Source of the DNA: Phycisphaerales bacterium
GTDB taxonomy: Bacteria > Planctomycetota > Phycisphaerae > Phycisphaerales > SM1A02
Direction of reading: 5' to 3'
Length of the DNA: 50,184 nt
NCBI GenBank assembly: GCA_009691785.1
Contig: SIAM01000013.1
Span: 1 to 50,184, forward strand
Positions within the stretch are counted from its first letter, which is position 1, and the number at the start of each line of letters is the position of its first letter. Made by a program: the position numbers and the translations under genes. This document shows, piece after piece, positions 16,501 through 24,938 of this stretch. The notes under the pieces are model-generated. The model ran no database searches. It saw only the letters and a program-made list of their open reading frames with translations, and was not told the origin of the DNA.

Positions 16501-17040
16501 GGAGTGCGGCGTGTAGGCCAACCATTCGCCATCTGCGGAAATAGAACCGTTGGCGCCGTATGGAACTGGCAGCGCCTGCGGCATTCCACCAACGGCGGGA
16601 ACACGGAACAAGCGCGTCATGCGCGCAAGACCACTGAGATCATTCGAGGAAAAAATTAGCGAGCCGTCGTTCGTCCACTCGCATAGATTTTCCGTGCCTG
16701 GCTGATGCGTGACGCGATACGGTTGCCCGCCGCCCACAGGCAATGTGTAGATGTCGCGGTTGCCTTCGTATCCGCCAACAAAAGCGATTGTTTTTCCATC
16801 GCAAGAAAATTTTGGCATGCTCTCGGAACCAGGCGCGCTTGTGAGCGGACGCGCCACTCCGCCGTTTTTGTCGACAAGCCACAAGTCATTGGCGAATGTA
16901 AAAACAATGTCGCTTGGGCCAAGGTCCGGGTAGCGCAACATGGTGGCGGGTGGCGATAGCGTTGGCGCGCTGTTTGAATTTGTGCTTTGTAAAGAAGTGG
17001 CGGCGAACGCGCACACGGTAACAATGGTGACTAAGAACAT
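13498..17040 (-). CDS. Tricorn-type protease (S41 family) with beta-propellers and PDZ
   Basis: A 1180-residue exported protease. A signal peptide (1-16) is followed by WD40-like propeller repeats to about 540 (ITWSPDSKKLAYGDK, PAWSPDGESIAFFDD), a linker (548-657) almost wholly Lys/Glu/Asp/Pro, the tricorn core N-part, a PDZ domain (ITAGVKPGEYLFEVNGRPVD) and the S41 catalytic domain. The expected residues are His827 (NVGHAYM), Ser1055 (GLAGSGGDMFP) and Glu1113 (GVEGHG); the Ser-Glu spacing of 58 equals that of archaeal tricorn (Ser965, Glu1023). It should trim peptides of several residues, probably in the periplasm. The charged linker is longer than in the archaeal enzyme. It lies 140 bp below the sigma factor gene on the same strand and may be under its control, which is inference. 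Confidence 0.95.
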   Translation of the reverse strand: MFLVTIVTVCAFAATSLQSTNSNSAPTLSPPATMLRYPDLGPSDIVFTFANDLWLVDKNGGVARPLTSAPGSESMPKFSCDGKTIAFVGGYEGNRDIYTLPVGGGQPYRVTHQPGTENLCEWTNDGSLIFSSNDLSGLARMTRLFRVPAVGGMPQALPVPYGANGSISADGEWLAYTPHSVDTRTWNRYRGGMATDIWLFNLNNSTSRRVTTWEGVDSFPMWHGEWLYFLSDEGEGHRMNVWKYNVISLKKEQVTFFTDEDVRWPAIGPHSDGAGEMVFQKGDQLMLLDLSSAKAHAISVSIPGNRPKIAHRTVDASKQIQSWNIGPTGKRVVVAARGAIWTLPTENGSPRLLVYNSGVAERSPAWSPDGESIAFFDDSTGEYELYVMPANGKGEKRALTTDGGPFKESITWSPDSKKLAYGDKTGSLWLVTLADASRVLVDRDPRARTPNPSFSHDSAWITYTRRTLDRDTPQIYIYEVATGKSTAVTSGMFSDSTPTFDSKGDFLVFASERTFSPTYSALDSTWIYTDAQQLFLVPLRKDVKMPWAAESDEEEKQSEKKDAEKKDEDKKEEAKKDTDKPADDAAKKDEDKKEKENKDDDPSPNDSADPPGPPPEREPQDPPAKSETETAKVADAKADEKNSADKNETDKKPAPAAPIKIDLDGFENRTVALPMKPGGYGSLAFNDKNLLIFARAKEGIKILDLTDKEKKEKSVTDGDGFDISADRKKLLVPRGGGAVIVDSTADAKSKTVITDSMPMDLDPRAEWKQIVIDANRIMRDWFYDQGMHQVDWKAQREHALQLLESANSREDVNWIIAEMISELNVGHAYMLGPGDIETPPMYATTGMLGVDWELSETTDHKKIYRFARMVQGAPWDTDARNPLITAGVKPGEYLFEVNGRPVDATLDPWAAFDGLAGKTITLTVSEKLDRDSTERIVTVRTQGSESSLRYREWIERNRAWVDTTSGGQVGYIYVPNTGADGQNDLVRQFQGNRHKAALIIDERWNGGGQIPNRFIEMMNRPATNAWARRDASEQIWPPDSHQGPKAMLINGLAGSGGDMFPWLFKQEKLGPVIGTRTWGGLIGISGNPSFIDGGSISTPSFGFYKLDSTWGVEGHGVDPDIEVIDDPALMKGGLAGGGRDPQLEKAVEVMQQALKDHPFKMPPRPAAPNRSGMGIPVTDH

Positions 17041-17092
17041 GTGCTATTTGTAGTCCGAAACATTAAAAAATGCGCATTTGTGCTCAATAAAA

Positions 17093-17123
17093 ATTATAAA
17101 ATGTGTCCCAAGATTTTTTACAA
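17093..17123 (-). promoter_or_regulatory. Weak candidate promoter for the tricorn gene
   Basis: On the minus strand TTGTAA (17123-17118) precedes TATAAT (17098-17093) with a 19-bp spacer, longer than optimal. The perfect -10 box is the main support. It could start an independent transcript of the protease gene. Confidence 0.3.
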
Positions 17124-17180
17124 CAATTCAAATCAGGAGCGCTGTTTGATGGGGCATTTACAATGCCGGTTGCGACGCTT

Positions 17181-17789
17181 TTAGACAGATTCAATCGGGT
17201 CAATGTCAATGCCCGATTCAATCAACGCATCGCGTAACTTCTGCAATCCACGGCGCGCATGGGTTTTGACTGTACCCAGTGGCAAGCCAGTGGATGTCGC
17301 AATTTGCTCGTGGCTGCAACCGAATTCAATGGAAAGTTGCAGGACTTGACGTTGCTCGGGGCGAAGTTTTTCCATGGCGACCTGTGCTATCGCGCTGGCT
17401 TCCTTGATTTGACAACGCGGCAATTCATCGCGGTCAAATTTCACATCTTGAATGATTGATCCCGGCGCGGGGCGGCGCATGCGTTGGCGAGTTCTATCAA
17501 TCAGGCGGCGGCGCGCAATGACGGAAACAAATGTGCTTTCGCTGGCGATAGTCGGATCAAAGCGATGGGCCGAGCGCCACAAACTGGTAAAAATTTCTTG
17601 GACAACATCCTCGGCGTCGGCGGCGTTGGAGCAACTGCGTCGAACCAGCGACCAAATAAGTCCGCGAAACCGTTCCATGCACGCGACCATGGCGCTGGTG
17701 TCGCCCGCGCCAATTCGTTGCAACAGCGACAGCGGTTCTGCAACCACTCGCTTCACAGAAATTCTTGGCTTGAGCAAAGTTTTCCGCAT
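17181..17789 (-). CDS. ECF-type RNA polymerase sigma factor
   Basis: A 202-residue group IV sigma factor. Region 2 (about 35-100) holds the core-binding segment AEDVVQEIFTSLWR and the -10 recognition helix; region 4 (about 140-192) holds the -35 helix-turn-helix CSHEQIATSTGLPLGTVKT and the terminal helix RRGLQKLRDAL. No region 1 or 3 is present. No adjacent anti-sigma factor with a membrane helix or zinc motif is encoded, so control is not obvious from the context. It lies between the debranching-enzyme gene (43 bp upstream) and the tricorn gene (140 bp downstream), all on the minus strand. Confidence 0.95.
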   Translation of the reverse strand: MRKTLLKPRISVKRVVAEPLSLLQRIGAGDTSAMVACMERFRGLIWSLVRRSCSNAADAEDVVQEIFTSLWRSAHRFDPTIASESTFVSVIARRRLIDRTRQRMRRPAPGSIIQDVKFDRDELPRCQIKEASAIAQVAMEKLRPEQRQVLQLSIEFGCSHEQIATSTGLPLGTVKTHARRGLQKLRDALIESGIDIDPIESV

Positions 17790-17832
17790 CTTTCAATGGT
17801 ACTCCAATTGAGAAACAAATCTCTATTTGGCT

Positions 17833-19815
17833 TTAATGGTTTATTTCGCCAATTCCTTGGTCTAGCAGCGCCGCCACGCTCCAAGCTTGCCCCACGCAAC
17901 CACCGGCATTGTGCGGCTGATCACCATCGGCGACCTCGCAGACTTGTCCTAGACAGCCGTGGCGCAGATGTTCTTGAAACGGTTTTTGAATTTCAGCCAT
18001 GCGCGCAGCGTTACCCAGTGTTCGCAGCGCGCAACCAAGCGGCGCGATAAGCCACGGCCACGCGGTGCCATTGTGATACGCCTGGTCGCGCACTTCAACG
18101 CGGCCACCATAGCGACCGACATAGCCGGGAGATTTTTTCCCCAGCGTGCGCAGTCCATATGGAGTGAGCAAATCTTTTTCAACGCGCGCCACAATTTTTT
18201 GAGCGACGCGAGTGGGAACAAGTTGCACCAACTTTTGCACGGCGAATAGTTGGTTGGGCCGTTGCAATGTGTCAGCGCCTTGGGGACTGTCAAGCGTGTC
18301 GGCAAGTTGATCTTGATTGGCGTTGATATAGCGCGCGAAACTTTTTTGCGCCTTGGCCAGCGCGGCGCTCCACGCGCTTGCGTCGTGCTTTTGTTGAGGC
18401 GCCCATTCGATCAGCGTGGCCAGCAATCCGCACCAAAGAGCGTTAATTTCAACTGGTTTTCCCATGCGCGGCGTGATCACGGTGGCGCCAACTTTGGCGT
18501 CCATCCAAGTCAGTTGCGTGCCTGGATCGGTGGCCATAAGCAATCCGTCGACGGGGTCAACGCGAATTCCGTGGCGCGTGCCTTTGGTGAAGGCGTTGAA
18601 GATATTCACAAGCGTTGGAAATAGATCGCGCGCCAATGTGAAGTTGCCCGACGCGTTCACCGTGCGCCGCGCGGCGCTTGCCAGAAGCAGAGGCGCGTCA
18701 ACACTGTTGTCTAACCACGGCTCGCCAGGCGACGGAAAACGATTTGGCAGCAGTCCATCTTTTTCAAAGTGGGCCAAAGAACGCAAGATGGACGCGGCCT
18801 CATCGAAGCGGCCAGTTTCAAGACAAAGTCCGGGCAATGAAATCAACGCGTCGCGTCCCCAATCCGCGAACCACGGATATCCTGCGATAATGCTTGTACC
18901 GCGCGTGCCATTTGCAAGCGGGCGCTCCACAATGAATTGATCCGCGGCAAGAACCAGGCGCGCGCGAAACGCATCGTTCTGCGTTTTGGCCAATGCGATC
19001 AGGGATTGATCGCGCGCCGCGGTGGACACCATGATGCGCGTGCCTTCATCCGCCGGCTCCGCCCGTGTGCTTGCGGTAAAACCGCGTGTTTCGCCTGATT
19101 TTAAAGATATTTTTAGAATGCCCGCGCAACAGTGCGCGTCCAAGCAGTCGTAGCCGCACGCTTGCTCAACCGGCAAAAAATAATCGCCGTACCACGTGCC
19201 ATCAGCCACGGCGCTAGCGCCATCGGCTTGCAGAAAAATATCCTTGCCTTCGCCACTTGCGTGGTCAATGCGCACATGAAGCCCGCGCTCACATGCTTGA
19301 ATGCGCGGCGTGAATGAATTTGGTTTCACAAGTTGATCATGCGGCCGATGATTCACCATGCATTTCAATTCAATATCAATCGATTCGCCGCCGCTGAGCG
19401 TGAGCGTAATCGCTGTGGCATTGCGGCCGCGCGCCATGGCAATGCGCTCTTGCAAAATGGACGCGCCAATGTTCCATTCACGCACAACAATTGATCCATC
19501 AAGCCACACGCGCGAAAGACACGCAAGCCCCGGCGCATCCATGCCACTGGTCCATTGGTTGGCGGACAATGTTGTGCGCGCGCCTTTGGTGATGACGGTG
19601 ATTTCAACTTTGGAAACCAACATGGTGCGACCCGCGGGCGGATCCGTGGCCGCAATAAGCAACCCATGCCAGCGCCGCTGCAGCGCGCCGCTGACAGTGG
19701 CAAACGCGTAGCCGCCAAGCGCGTTGGTGCTGAGCCACTCTAGTTTTGCAGCGCTTTGCGCGTTTGGCCAGGCGCTTGGGCCCAAGTCAATGAAGGGTTT
19801 AGATATATCCGTCAT
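17833..19815 (-). CDS. Glycogen debranching enzyme (amylo-alpha-1,6-glucosidase)
   Basis: A 660-residue bacterial debranching enzyme, GH133-like. The N-terminal domain begins with EWLSTNALGGYAFATVSG and RRWHGLL, the hallmark of the bacterial GDE N-domain. The (alpha/alpha)6 catalytic domain contains GYPWFADWGRDALISLPG, LPNRFP, WLDNSVDAPLL, the acid-bearing TWMDAKVG...VTPRMGKPVEINALW segment (two parts) and the end YHNGTAWPWLIAPLG. It hydrolyses alpha-1,6 branch stubs in glycogen, which implies intracellular polyglucan storage. No glycogen synthase or phosphorylase lies in the window. prfB is upstream on the same strand with a gap of 77 bp; the ECF sigma factor is 43 bp downstream. Confidence 0.95.
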   Translation of the reverse strand: MTDISKPFIDLGPSAWPNAQSAAKLEWLSTNALGGYAFATVSGALQRRWHGLLIAATDPPAGRTMLVSKVEITVITKGARTTLSANQWTSGMDAPGLACLSRVWLDGSIVVREWNIGASILQERIAMARGRNATAITLTLSGGESIDIELKCMVNHRPHDQLVKPNSFTPRIQACERGLHVRIDHASGEGKDIFLQADGASAVADGTWYGDYFLPVEQACGYDCLDAHCCAGILKISLKSGETRGFTASTRAEPADEGTRIMVSTAARDQSLIALAKTQNDAFRARLVLAADQFIVERPLANGTRGTSIIAGYPWFADWGRDALISLPGLCLETGRFDEAASILRSLAHFEKDGLLPNRFPSPGEPWLDNSVDAPLLLASAARRTVNASGNFTLARDLFPTLVNIFNAFTKGTRHGIRVDPVDGLLMATDPGTQLTWMDAKVGATVITPRMGKPVEINALWCGLLATLIEWAPQQKHDASAWSAALAKAQKSFARYINANQDQLADTLDSPQGADTLQRPNQLFAVQKLVQLVPTRVAQKIVARVEKDLLTPYGLRTLGKKSPGYVGRYGGRVEVRDQAYHNGTAWPWLIAPLGCALRTLGNAARMAEIQKPFQEHLRHGCLGQVCEVADGDQPHNAGGCVGQAWSVAALLDQGIGEINH

Positions 19816-19892
19816 GGTGTTGATTTCCTAGAAGACATTCATGGATTCGACGCGCTACAAGATGCGAATGGATCGCGCGCATCAACGCGCGA

Positions 19893-21009
19893 TTACTTTT
19901 TCTTCTCAGACTCGCTACGGCGCCGTTGTAATTCGGCGACAACAAATCCGGACATGTATCCGTCCAAAACTTTTTGCGGATTGCCAACTTCAAATCCTGT
20001 GCGATGATCCTTGACGCGATTGTCATAGAACACATAGCTACGAATTTGATTGCCCCAATCGCGCGTGACTTTGCCGCCAGTTGCCGTGGCCAATTCACTA
20101 GCGCGGCGCTCCTCCTCTAGTTGCTCCAACTTTCCTCGCATGACATTCATGGCTTGCTTTTTATTTTGTGATTGATCGCGGAATGTGCTGGCCACCACTT
20201 GCAGACCGGTTGGAATATGGTTGATGCGAACCGCGCTAGCCACCTTGTTCACGTTCTGCCCGCCGGGACCAGAGGCGCGCACAAACGCAATGATTTCAAG
20301 GTCTTTTGCGGGAATTTCTAGATCCGTGTCCTCGAATTCGGGAGTGACATCCACGGTGGCAAAGCTGGTTTGTCGCTTGCCTTCCGCGTTGAAAGGACTG
20401 ACGCGCGCCAATCGATGCGCGCCGCGTTCACAACTCATGTAGCCATACGCGAATGAACCTGTGATGCGGTAGCCAACTTCGCTCACACCAGCCTCGTTGC
20501 CGGCGATGCGGTGCATTTCCTCCGCCTTCCAACCCATCTCGCTCCAGTAATACAAATACATTCGCTCCAGCATGCCGGCCCAATCTTCGGCTTCGGTGCC
20601 ACCAGCGCCAGCGGTAATGTCCACAAAACACGCGCGATGATCATGCTTGCGACCAAGCAAACTTTGCGTCTCCACCACACCCATGCGTTGTTGCAATCGA
20701 AAGAGCGCGGCGTCTGCTTCTTTCAATAAATCTTTGTCGCCAGATTCCTTGGAAAGTTCGTAGCCAACTTTGGCGTCCTCAAAATCCGCAATCACTTGCT
20801 CCAGCGGTTCAATTTGTGAGCGCACAAGTTTCAGTTCGTTAATGACAACTTGCGCGGCTTTTTGGTCGTTCCAAAAATCACCCTCGCCCATTTGGCGGTT
20901 CAATTCCGCGCGCTCGCTTATTTTTCTGGGGTAGTCAAAGAGAGTCGCGGATGGCTGAAATCCGCGCCTCAAGTTCATCGATGACTGGTTGATGTGCGTC
21001 AAAGTTCAT
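19893..21009 (-). CDS. prfB: Peptide chain release factor 2, programmed +1 frameshift
   Basis: Translation starts at ATG 21009 with MNFDAHQPVIDELEARISAI to RDSL and meets TGA (20937-20935) as codon 25 within CTTTGAC. A +1 shift at CTT skips the T (20937) and continues GAC TAC CCC (DYPRKISERAELNRQ) for 347 codons, giving 371 residues. The mature enzyme has the RF2 codon-recognition tripeptide SPF (RVSPFNAEGKR) and the catalytic GGQ loop (SGPGGQNVNK), and thus releases peptides at UGA and UAA. The frameshift site is the classical autoregulatory one, in which low RF2 favours shifting. The AGGGGG stimulator seen in enterobacteria three bases before CTT is absent here. The gene ends in TAA. It diverges from the aminotransferase gene, with 50 bp between starts. 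Confidence 0.96.
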
Positions 21010-21059
21010 GAAGTGAGTGTAGCGAACGCTGTTGAATTGCTGCGTGTATCTTTCTGTTT

Positions 21060-22289
21060 ATGCAAATTTCGTCACACATCAGCCGCATGAAGGAAAGCGC
21101 CACCTTGGCCGTTGCCGCAAAGGCCGCCGCGCTGAAGACCGCGGGTAAACCAGTGATTGGTTTTGGAGTGGGTGAGCCGGACTTCGACACGCCCGCGAAT
21201 ATTCGCGAGGTCGCCAAGCAAGCGATTGACAAAGGTATGACGCGCTACGCGCCAACGCCCGGCGACAAGGCATCTCGCGAGGCTGTGGCCAAAAAGTTGC
21301 GCGATGAAAATGGAATCGCATGTCGAGCCGAGGACATAACCCTGACCGTGGGCGCCAAGCACGCGATCTACATGGCGCTCCGAGTGATCATTGAGCCCGG
21401 CGCTGGCGATGAGGTGATTTTGCCAACGCCGGCGTGGGTGAGTTACAAACCGTTGATCGAACTTGCGGGGGCCGCATGTGTTGAAGTGCCTTCAAGTGTC
21501 GCCACCAACTTTAAAATGACCGCGGCGCAATTGCAGTCCGCAATCACGCCGCGCACGCGCGCGATTGTGTTGAACAGCCCAAGCAATCCATGCGGCACCG
21601 TGTACACGGTGAAGGAATTCGCCGCGCTAATTGATGTGTTGGCCAAGCACCCACACGTCACCGTGATCAGCGATGAGATTTATGAAAAGCTCATTTACCC
21701 TGAGATTGAAGCGGGTTTGAAGCATGTCAGTCCGGGCGCCGACGCGCGCTTGGCGGAGCGCACAATCACCATCAACGGCATGAGCAAGGCCTACGCCATG
21801 ACAGGGTGGCGCGTTGGATATCTCGCGGCGCCTGGAAAGAATGGCGTGCTTGCCAAGGAACTGATTAAGTTGCAAGGGCAGATGACCAACTCTATTCCAA
21901 GTTTCATTATGCCCGCGGTGGTGGAGGCGTTGACTAATTGCGCCGCCAGCGTGGAGACCATGCGCCAATCTTTCGCGGCGCGGGCGGAGTTGGTGTACAC
22001 GTTGCTCAGCGGCATCAAGCGATTGAATGTGTGCAAATCAACTGGCGCTTTTTATTCGTTCCCAGAAATTCACGCATGCATGGGTTTACAAACTACCGCC
22101 GGTCGCGTGATTGACTCCGCGCAAGCGTTCGCCGAAGCCTTGCTTGAGGAGACATTTGTGGCCGTGGTGCCGGGCGAAGATTTTGGCGAGTGCGCGCGCT
22201 CAAATATCCGCGTGAGTTTCGCTTGCTCGGAGGCGAACATTCGCGAAGGCTTTGCGCGGCTGGAAAAGTTTGTCAATTCGCTGGCGTAA
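21060..22289 (+). CDS. Class I pyridoxal-phosphate aminotransferase, probably aspartate aminotransferase
   Basis: A 409-residue fold-type I aminotransferase, subgroup I-beta. The PLP lysine sits in NGMSKAYAMTGWRVGYLAAP; other contacts are NSPSNPCGTVY (Asn binding the PLP ring), ISDEIYE (Asp to the pyridine N, Tyr to O3') and the carboxylate-binding Arg in RVSFACS. The N-terminal PVIGFGVGEPDFDTP is typical of AspB-type enzymes, some of which also use prephenate, so aspartate is the likely but not exclusive substrate. The gene overlaps the end of the opposing M28 peptidase gene by 17 bp. No Shine-Dalgarno precedes the ATG. Confidence 0.93.
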   Translation: MQISSHISRMKESATLAVAAKAAALKTAGKPVIGFGVGEPDFDTPANIREVAKQAIDKGMTRYAPTPGDKASREAVAKKLRDENGIACRAEDITLTVGAKHAIYMALRVIIEPGAGDEVILPTPAWVSYKPLIELAGAACVEVPSSVATNFKMTAAQLQSAITPRTRAIVLNSPSNPCGTVYTVKEFAALIDVLAKHPHVTVISDEIYEKLIYPEIEAGLKHVSPGADARLAERTITINGMSKAYAMTGWRVGYLAAPGKNGVLAKELIKLQGQMTNSIPSFIMPAVVEALTNCAASVETMRQSFAARAELVYTLLSGIKRLNVCKSTGAFYSFPEIHACMGLQTTAGRVIDSAQAFAEALLEETFVAVVPGEDFGECARSNIRVSFACSEANIREGFARLEKFVNSLA

Positions 22290-24114
22290 TTGGCGCGGCT
22301 TCCGGCGTATTCGCTTCACGCCCAGCGGCGGCGTCCGTGCTTTCCGTGACGGGCGGCAGGGCGAAGAGCATTAAGAAAAATACCGCATATAAACCGCTTA
22401 AAAAGCCGCGAAAAATAGGCATGGAAAGCCCCACACCTTGCCAACTAAGTATTTCAAGCGGAGCATAAATTGCTGCCGCAATGATGAGTGGAACACACAT
22501 CGCCAAGAACGCGGTGACACCGCTGTGAATGCCAAAGATGGCCGCGCCGATCCAGGCCGCGCAACCCGCACCCATGACAATTGGAAGAAGAATTGCCCCA
22601 GCGCCTGGCGTAACAATGGAGATGGCAAGATTTATAATTCCAATCGCGCTCCAAACGCCTGTCCAGCATTTCCATGGAGAACTGCCACGCAGAAAAAACT
22701 TGGTAGTGAGCCACGAGATTGGAACACACATGCACGCAAGGAAGACATAGAGCGCAATTCCACGCGGCGGCCAGTAGGCGGCGGAAAACAAAGCGGACTC
22801 TTTTAATGGTTTGGCATTTTTTGCAACACCTTGTTGCTCAAGCACCGCGCTGGCGTATTGTCGTCCGTACAAACCGGCGCGCTCCATAATCCATGCCGCG
22901 AACATAACCAATGCAATGGTGGCACTCAATGCCACTACAGTCGCCAGCGCGCCCTTGAAATAGTCTCGCGTGAACAAGTCGCCACTGGTTTCATTCAGTT
23001 GCCTCTGGGCTCTGGCAACATGCGCGCCAAATCCAACAACGCCAAGCACCGCGGCAATGGAAAGAACAACGCCACTTCTGGCCGACCACGCCAGCACGAA
23101 GCGGCCAAATACGTCTATAAATACAGCGCTTTCCGTAGGAAACTCATTCGCGGGCATGGCGCACAAACCACTCAACGCTTGCGTGGCCATGTCGCCTTCA
23201 TGTTGCAACGACGCCAAATTCACTGCGTCAAATGTGTCGGCGGGGGTGTGGTAGCGCTCAATGGCGTCCGTGCACGCGATGTTAATTCCAGTGTTTCCGC
23301 GCGCCAAGAACGCGCTCAGGTCCGTTCCGTTGGGCATGCGTCTATAAATCTCAACAAAAAACGAACTCATGACTGGATGCGTGATGCGCGGCGCAATAGC
23401 GTTGATGAGCGCCAAGTCATGCGGACCCGTCTCAAAAAGTTGGGCTGGTCCATCTCCGCCACGATTGTCAATGTTAATGACAGCTCCAATGTCGTTGGCC
23501 CACGCATGATTCTGCGTGAATAGTTTCGCGCCCAACAAACCAGCTTCTTCGCCATCGGTCACTAAAATAATCACGGGCCGCTCTGGCGGATCTTGCAATG
23601 ACAGCATGCGCGCCGCGTCCAAGCACACGGCCACGCCCATTCCGTTGTCGGAACCGCCGGGCGACACGGCTACGGAATCATGGTGTGACATCAAAAGAAT
23701 CGCTGGCAATGGCTGGCGACCCTCTTTGCGAATAAAAATATTCCGCAGCGTGACTTCGCCGCGTCCGGGAATTTTCACGGTGGCAATTTGTTCCTGCGGC
23801 GCGTACCCCAGTGACGCAAAATAATCCTTCAGGCGCGCCACCGCCGCAATGTTGGCCGCACTATCCACGGGCCGCGGGTCTTCACCCAACACCAAGCGCG
23901 CCGCGTCCAACGCGCGAATGGCGCAAAAACTTGCGGAATCAGCGGAATTTGAAGCTGTTGGCGGCGTGGGTTGCAACGCGCGCCACGACACAAATGAAAT
24001 CGCCGCCATGACAACTGCTGAGCATGAAAATACAATTCTTCTTCGCGGCCAAGAAAGCGTGGCGGGGTTAAAAACATTCAACGCGTGACGATGATCGCGC
24101 GAATTCAAATTCAC
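22273..24114 (-). CDS. Membrane-anchored M28 family zinc aminopeptidase
   Basis: A 613-residue protein. A signal anchor at about 26-46 is followed by an M28 peptidase domain with the dizinc ligands in order: His144 (SHHDS), Asp156 (GGSDNGMG), Glu189/Glu190 ([10 protein letters not shown]), Asp216 (NIDNRG) and a later His in ERYHTPADT. From about 335 to 590 there are six or more transmembrane helices, an arrangement like eukaryotic ERMP1/Fxna rather than the usual soluble secreted M28 enzymes. It probably trims peptides in the periplasm. Its ATG overlaps the nuoB stop by 4 bp (24111-24114), so the two are translationally coupled, although no functional link is known. Confidence 0.93.
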   Translation of the reverse strand: MNLNSRDHRHALNVFNPATLSWPRRRIVFSCSAVVMAAISFVSWRALQPTPPTASNSADSASFCAIRALDAARLVLGEDPRPVDSAANIAAVARLKDYFASLGYAPQEQIATVKIPGRGEVTLRNIFIRKEGRQPLPAILLMSHHDSVAVSPGGSDNGMGVAVCLDAARMLSLQDPPERPVIILVTDGEEAGLLGAKLFTQNHAWANDIGAVINIDNRGGDGPAQLFETGPHDLALINAIAPRITHPVMSSFFVEIYRRMPNGTDLSAFLARGNTGINIACTDAIERYHTPADTFDAVNLASLQHEGDMATQALSGLCAMPANEFPTESAVFIDVFGRFVLAWSARSGVVLSIAAVLGVVGFGAHVARAQRQLNETSGDLFTRDYFKGALATVVALSATIALVMFAAWIMERAGLYGRQYASAVLEQQGVAKNAKPLKESALFSAAYWPPRGIALYVFLACMCVPISWLTTKFFLRGSSPWKCWTGVWSAIGIINLAISIVTPGAGAILLPIVMGAGCAAWIGAAIFGIHSGVTAFLAMCVPLIIAAAIYAPLEILSWQGVGLSMPIFRGFLSGLYAVFFLMLFALPPVTESTDAAAGREANTPEAAPITPAN

Positions 24115-24680
24115 GTGGAGCCAACAGTCACCGGCACAGGCATGCCGCGCGGTTGATAGTTGGGCGCCAGCGCAATGTTCAGCGGCAATCGCTTGCCATC
24201 TGGATCGCGCGGAATATTGTCCTCATCAATGATGCGTTGAATGGCCATGATGCCTTCGATCAACATTTCGGGCCGTGGCGGACAACCAGGCACATACACA
24301 TCAACGGGAATAAATTGATCGACTCCTTGCACCACGGCGTAGGTGTCAAACACGCCGCCAGTACTGGCGCAGGCGCCCATGGAAATGACCCATTTGGGTT
24401 CAGTCATTTGCGTGTAGATGCGTTGCAACACAGGCAAGCATTTCACGCTGACACGGCCAGCCACAATAAGCAAGTCCGCTTGGCGCGGACTGAAGCGCAT
24501 GACCTCGGCGCCGAAACGCGAAAGGTCAAAGCGACTGCATGCGGTGGCCATCAGTTCAATGCCGCAACACGCCGTGGCAAATGGAAGCGGCCACACGCTT
24601 GATCGACGCGACCAATTCACCACTCGTTGAAGTTGCGTGGTCAGAATGCTGTCGCTTGGTAATGCTGTTTCAATGCCCAT
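24111..24680 (-). CDS. nuoB: NADH-quinone oxidoreductase subunit B
   Basis: A 189-residue subunit of respiratory complex I that carries the terminal Fe-S cluster N2 at the quinone site. The four ligands are present: Cys38-Cys39 ([10 protein letters not shown]), Cys104 (MGACASTGG) and Cys133 (PGCPPRPEM). Length and motifs fit the NuoB family well, and the body is conserved from the FATACCGIE strand to the [10 protein letters not shown] helix. It is not flanked by nuoA, C or D, unlike the common operon, so the other subunits are elsewhere or this is an extra copy. It is first in a two-gene unit with the M28 peptidase. Membrane-associated NiFe-hydrogenase small subunits are related but differ in the GCPP region. 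Confidence 0.96.
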   Translation of the reverse strand: MGIETALPSDSILTTQLQRVVNWSRRSSVWPLPFATACCGIELMATACSRFDLSRFGAEVMRFSPRQADLLIVAGRVSVKCLPVLQRIYTQMTEPKWVISMGACASTGGVFDTYAVVQGVDQFIPVDVYVPGCPPRPEMLIEGIMAIQRIIDEDNIPRDPDGKRLPLNIALAPNYQPRGMPVPVTVGST

Positions 24681-24813
24681 AGGTTTCGTATCGTAGGGCG
24701 GGTGGGGATTTCAGACTAGTCATGGTTCAACATTTGTTTAGAGCGGTATATATAAGGAAATCCAACATTTGCATGGAGTGTCCAACACGCAAATCAAGCA
24801 TTTAATTCTGGCT

Positions 24814-24841
24814 TTGTTGAGTCTTTCAATTATCGTATTCT
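24814..24841 (+). promoter_or_regulatory. Candidate promoter for the HExxH protein - chemoreceptor pair
   Basis: TTGTTG (24814-24819), 16 bp, TATTCT (24836-24841). Transcription would start about 90 nt before the ATG at 24939. The nuoB gene diverges on the other side of this gap. Confidence 0.4.
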
Positions 24842-24938
24842 TGAGCAATTGAATTTGTATTCATTAAAAACAATTGGCAACTTAAGGACTGAACTTACAA
24901 CTGCAATACGTATACGGACCTGGATTGAATTGAAACCC

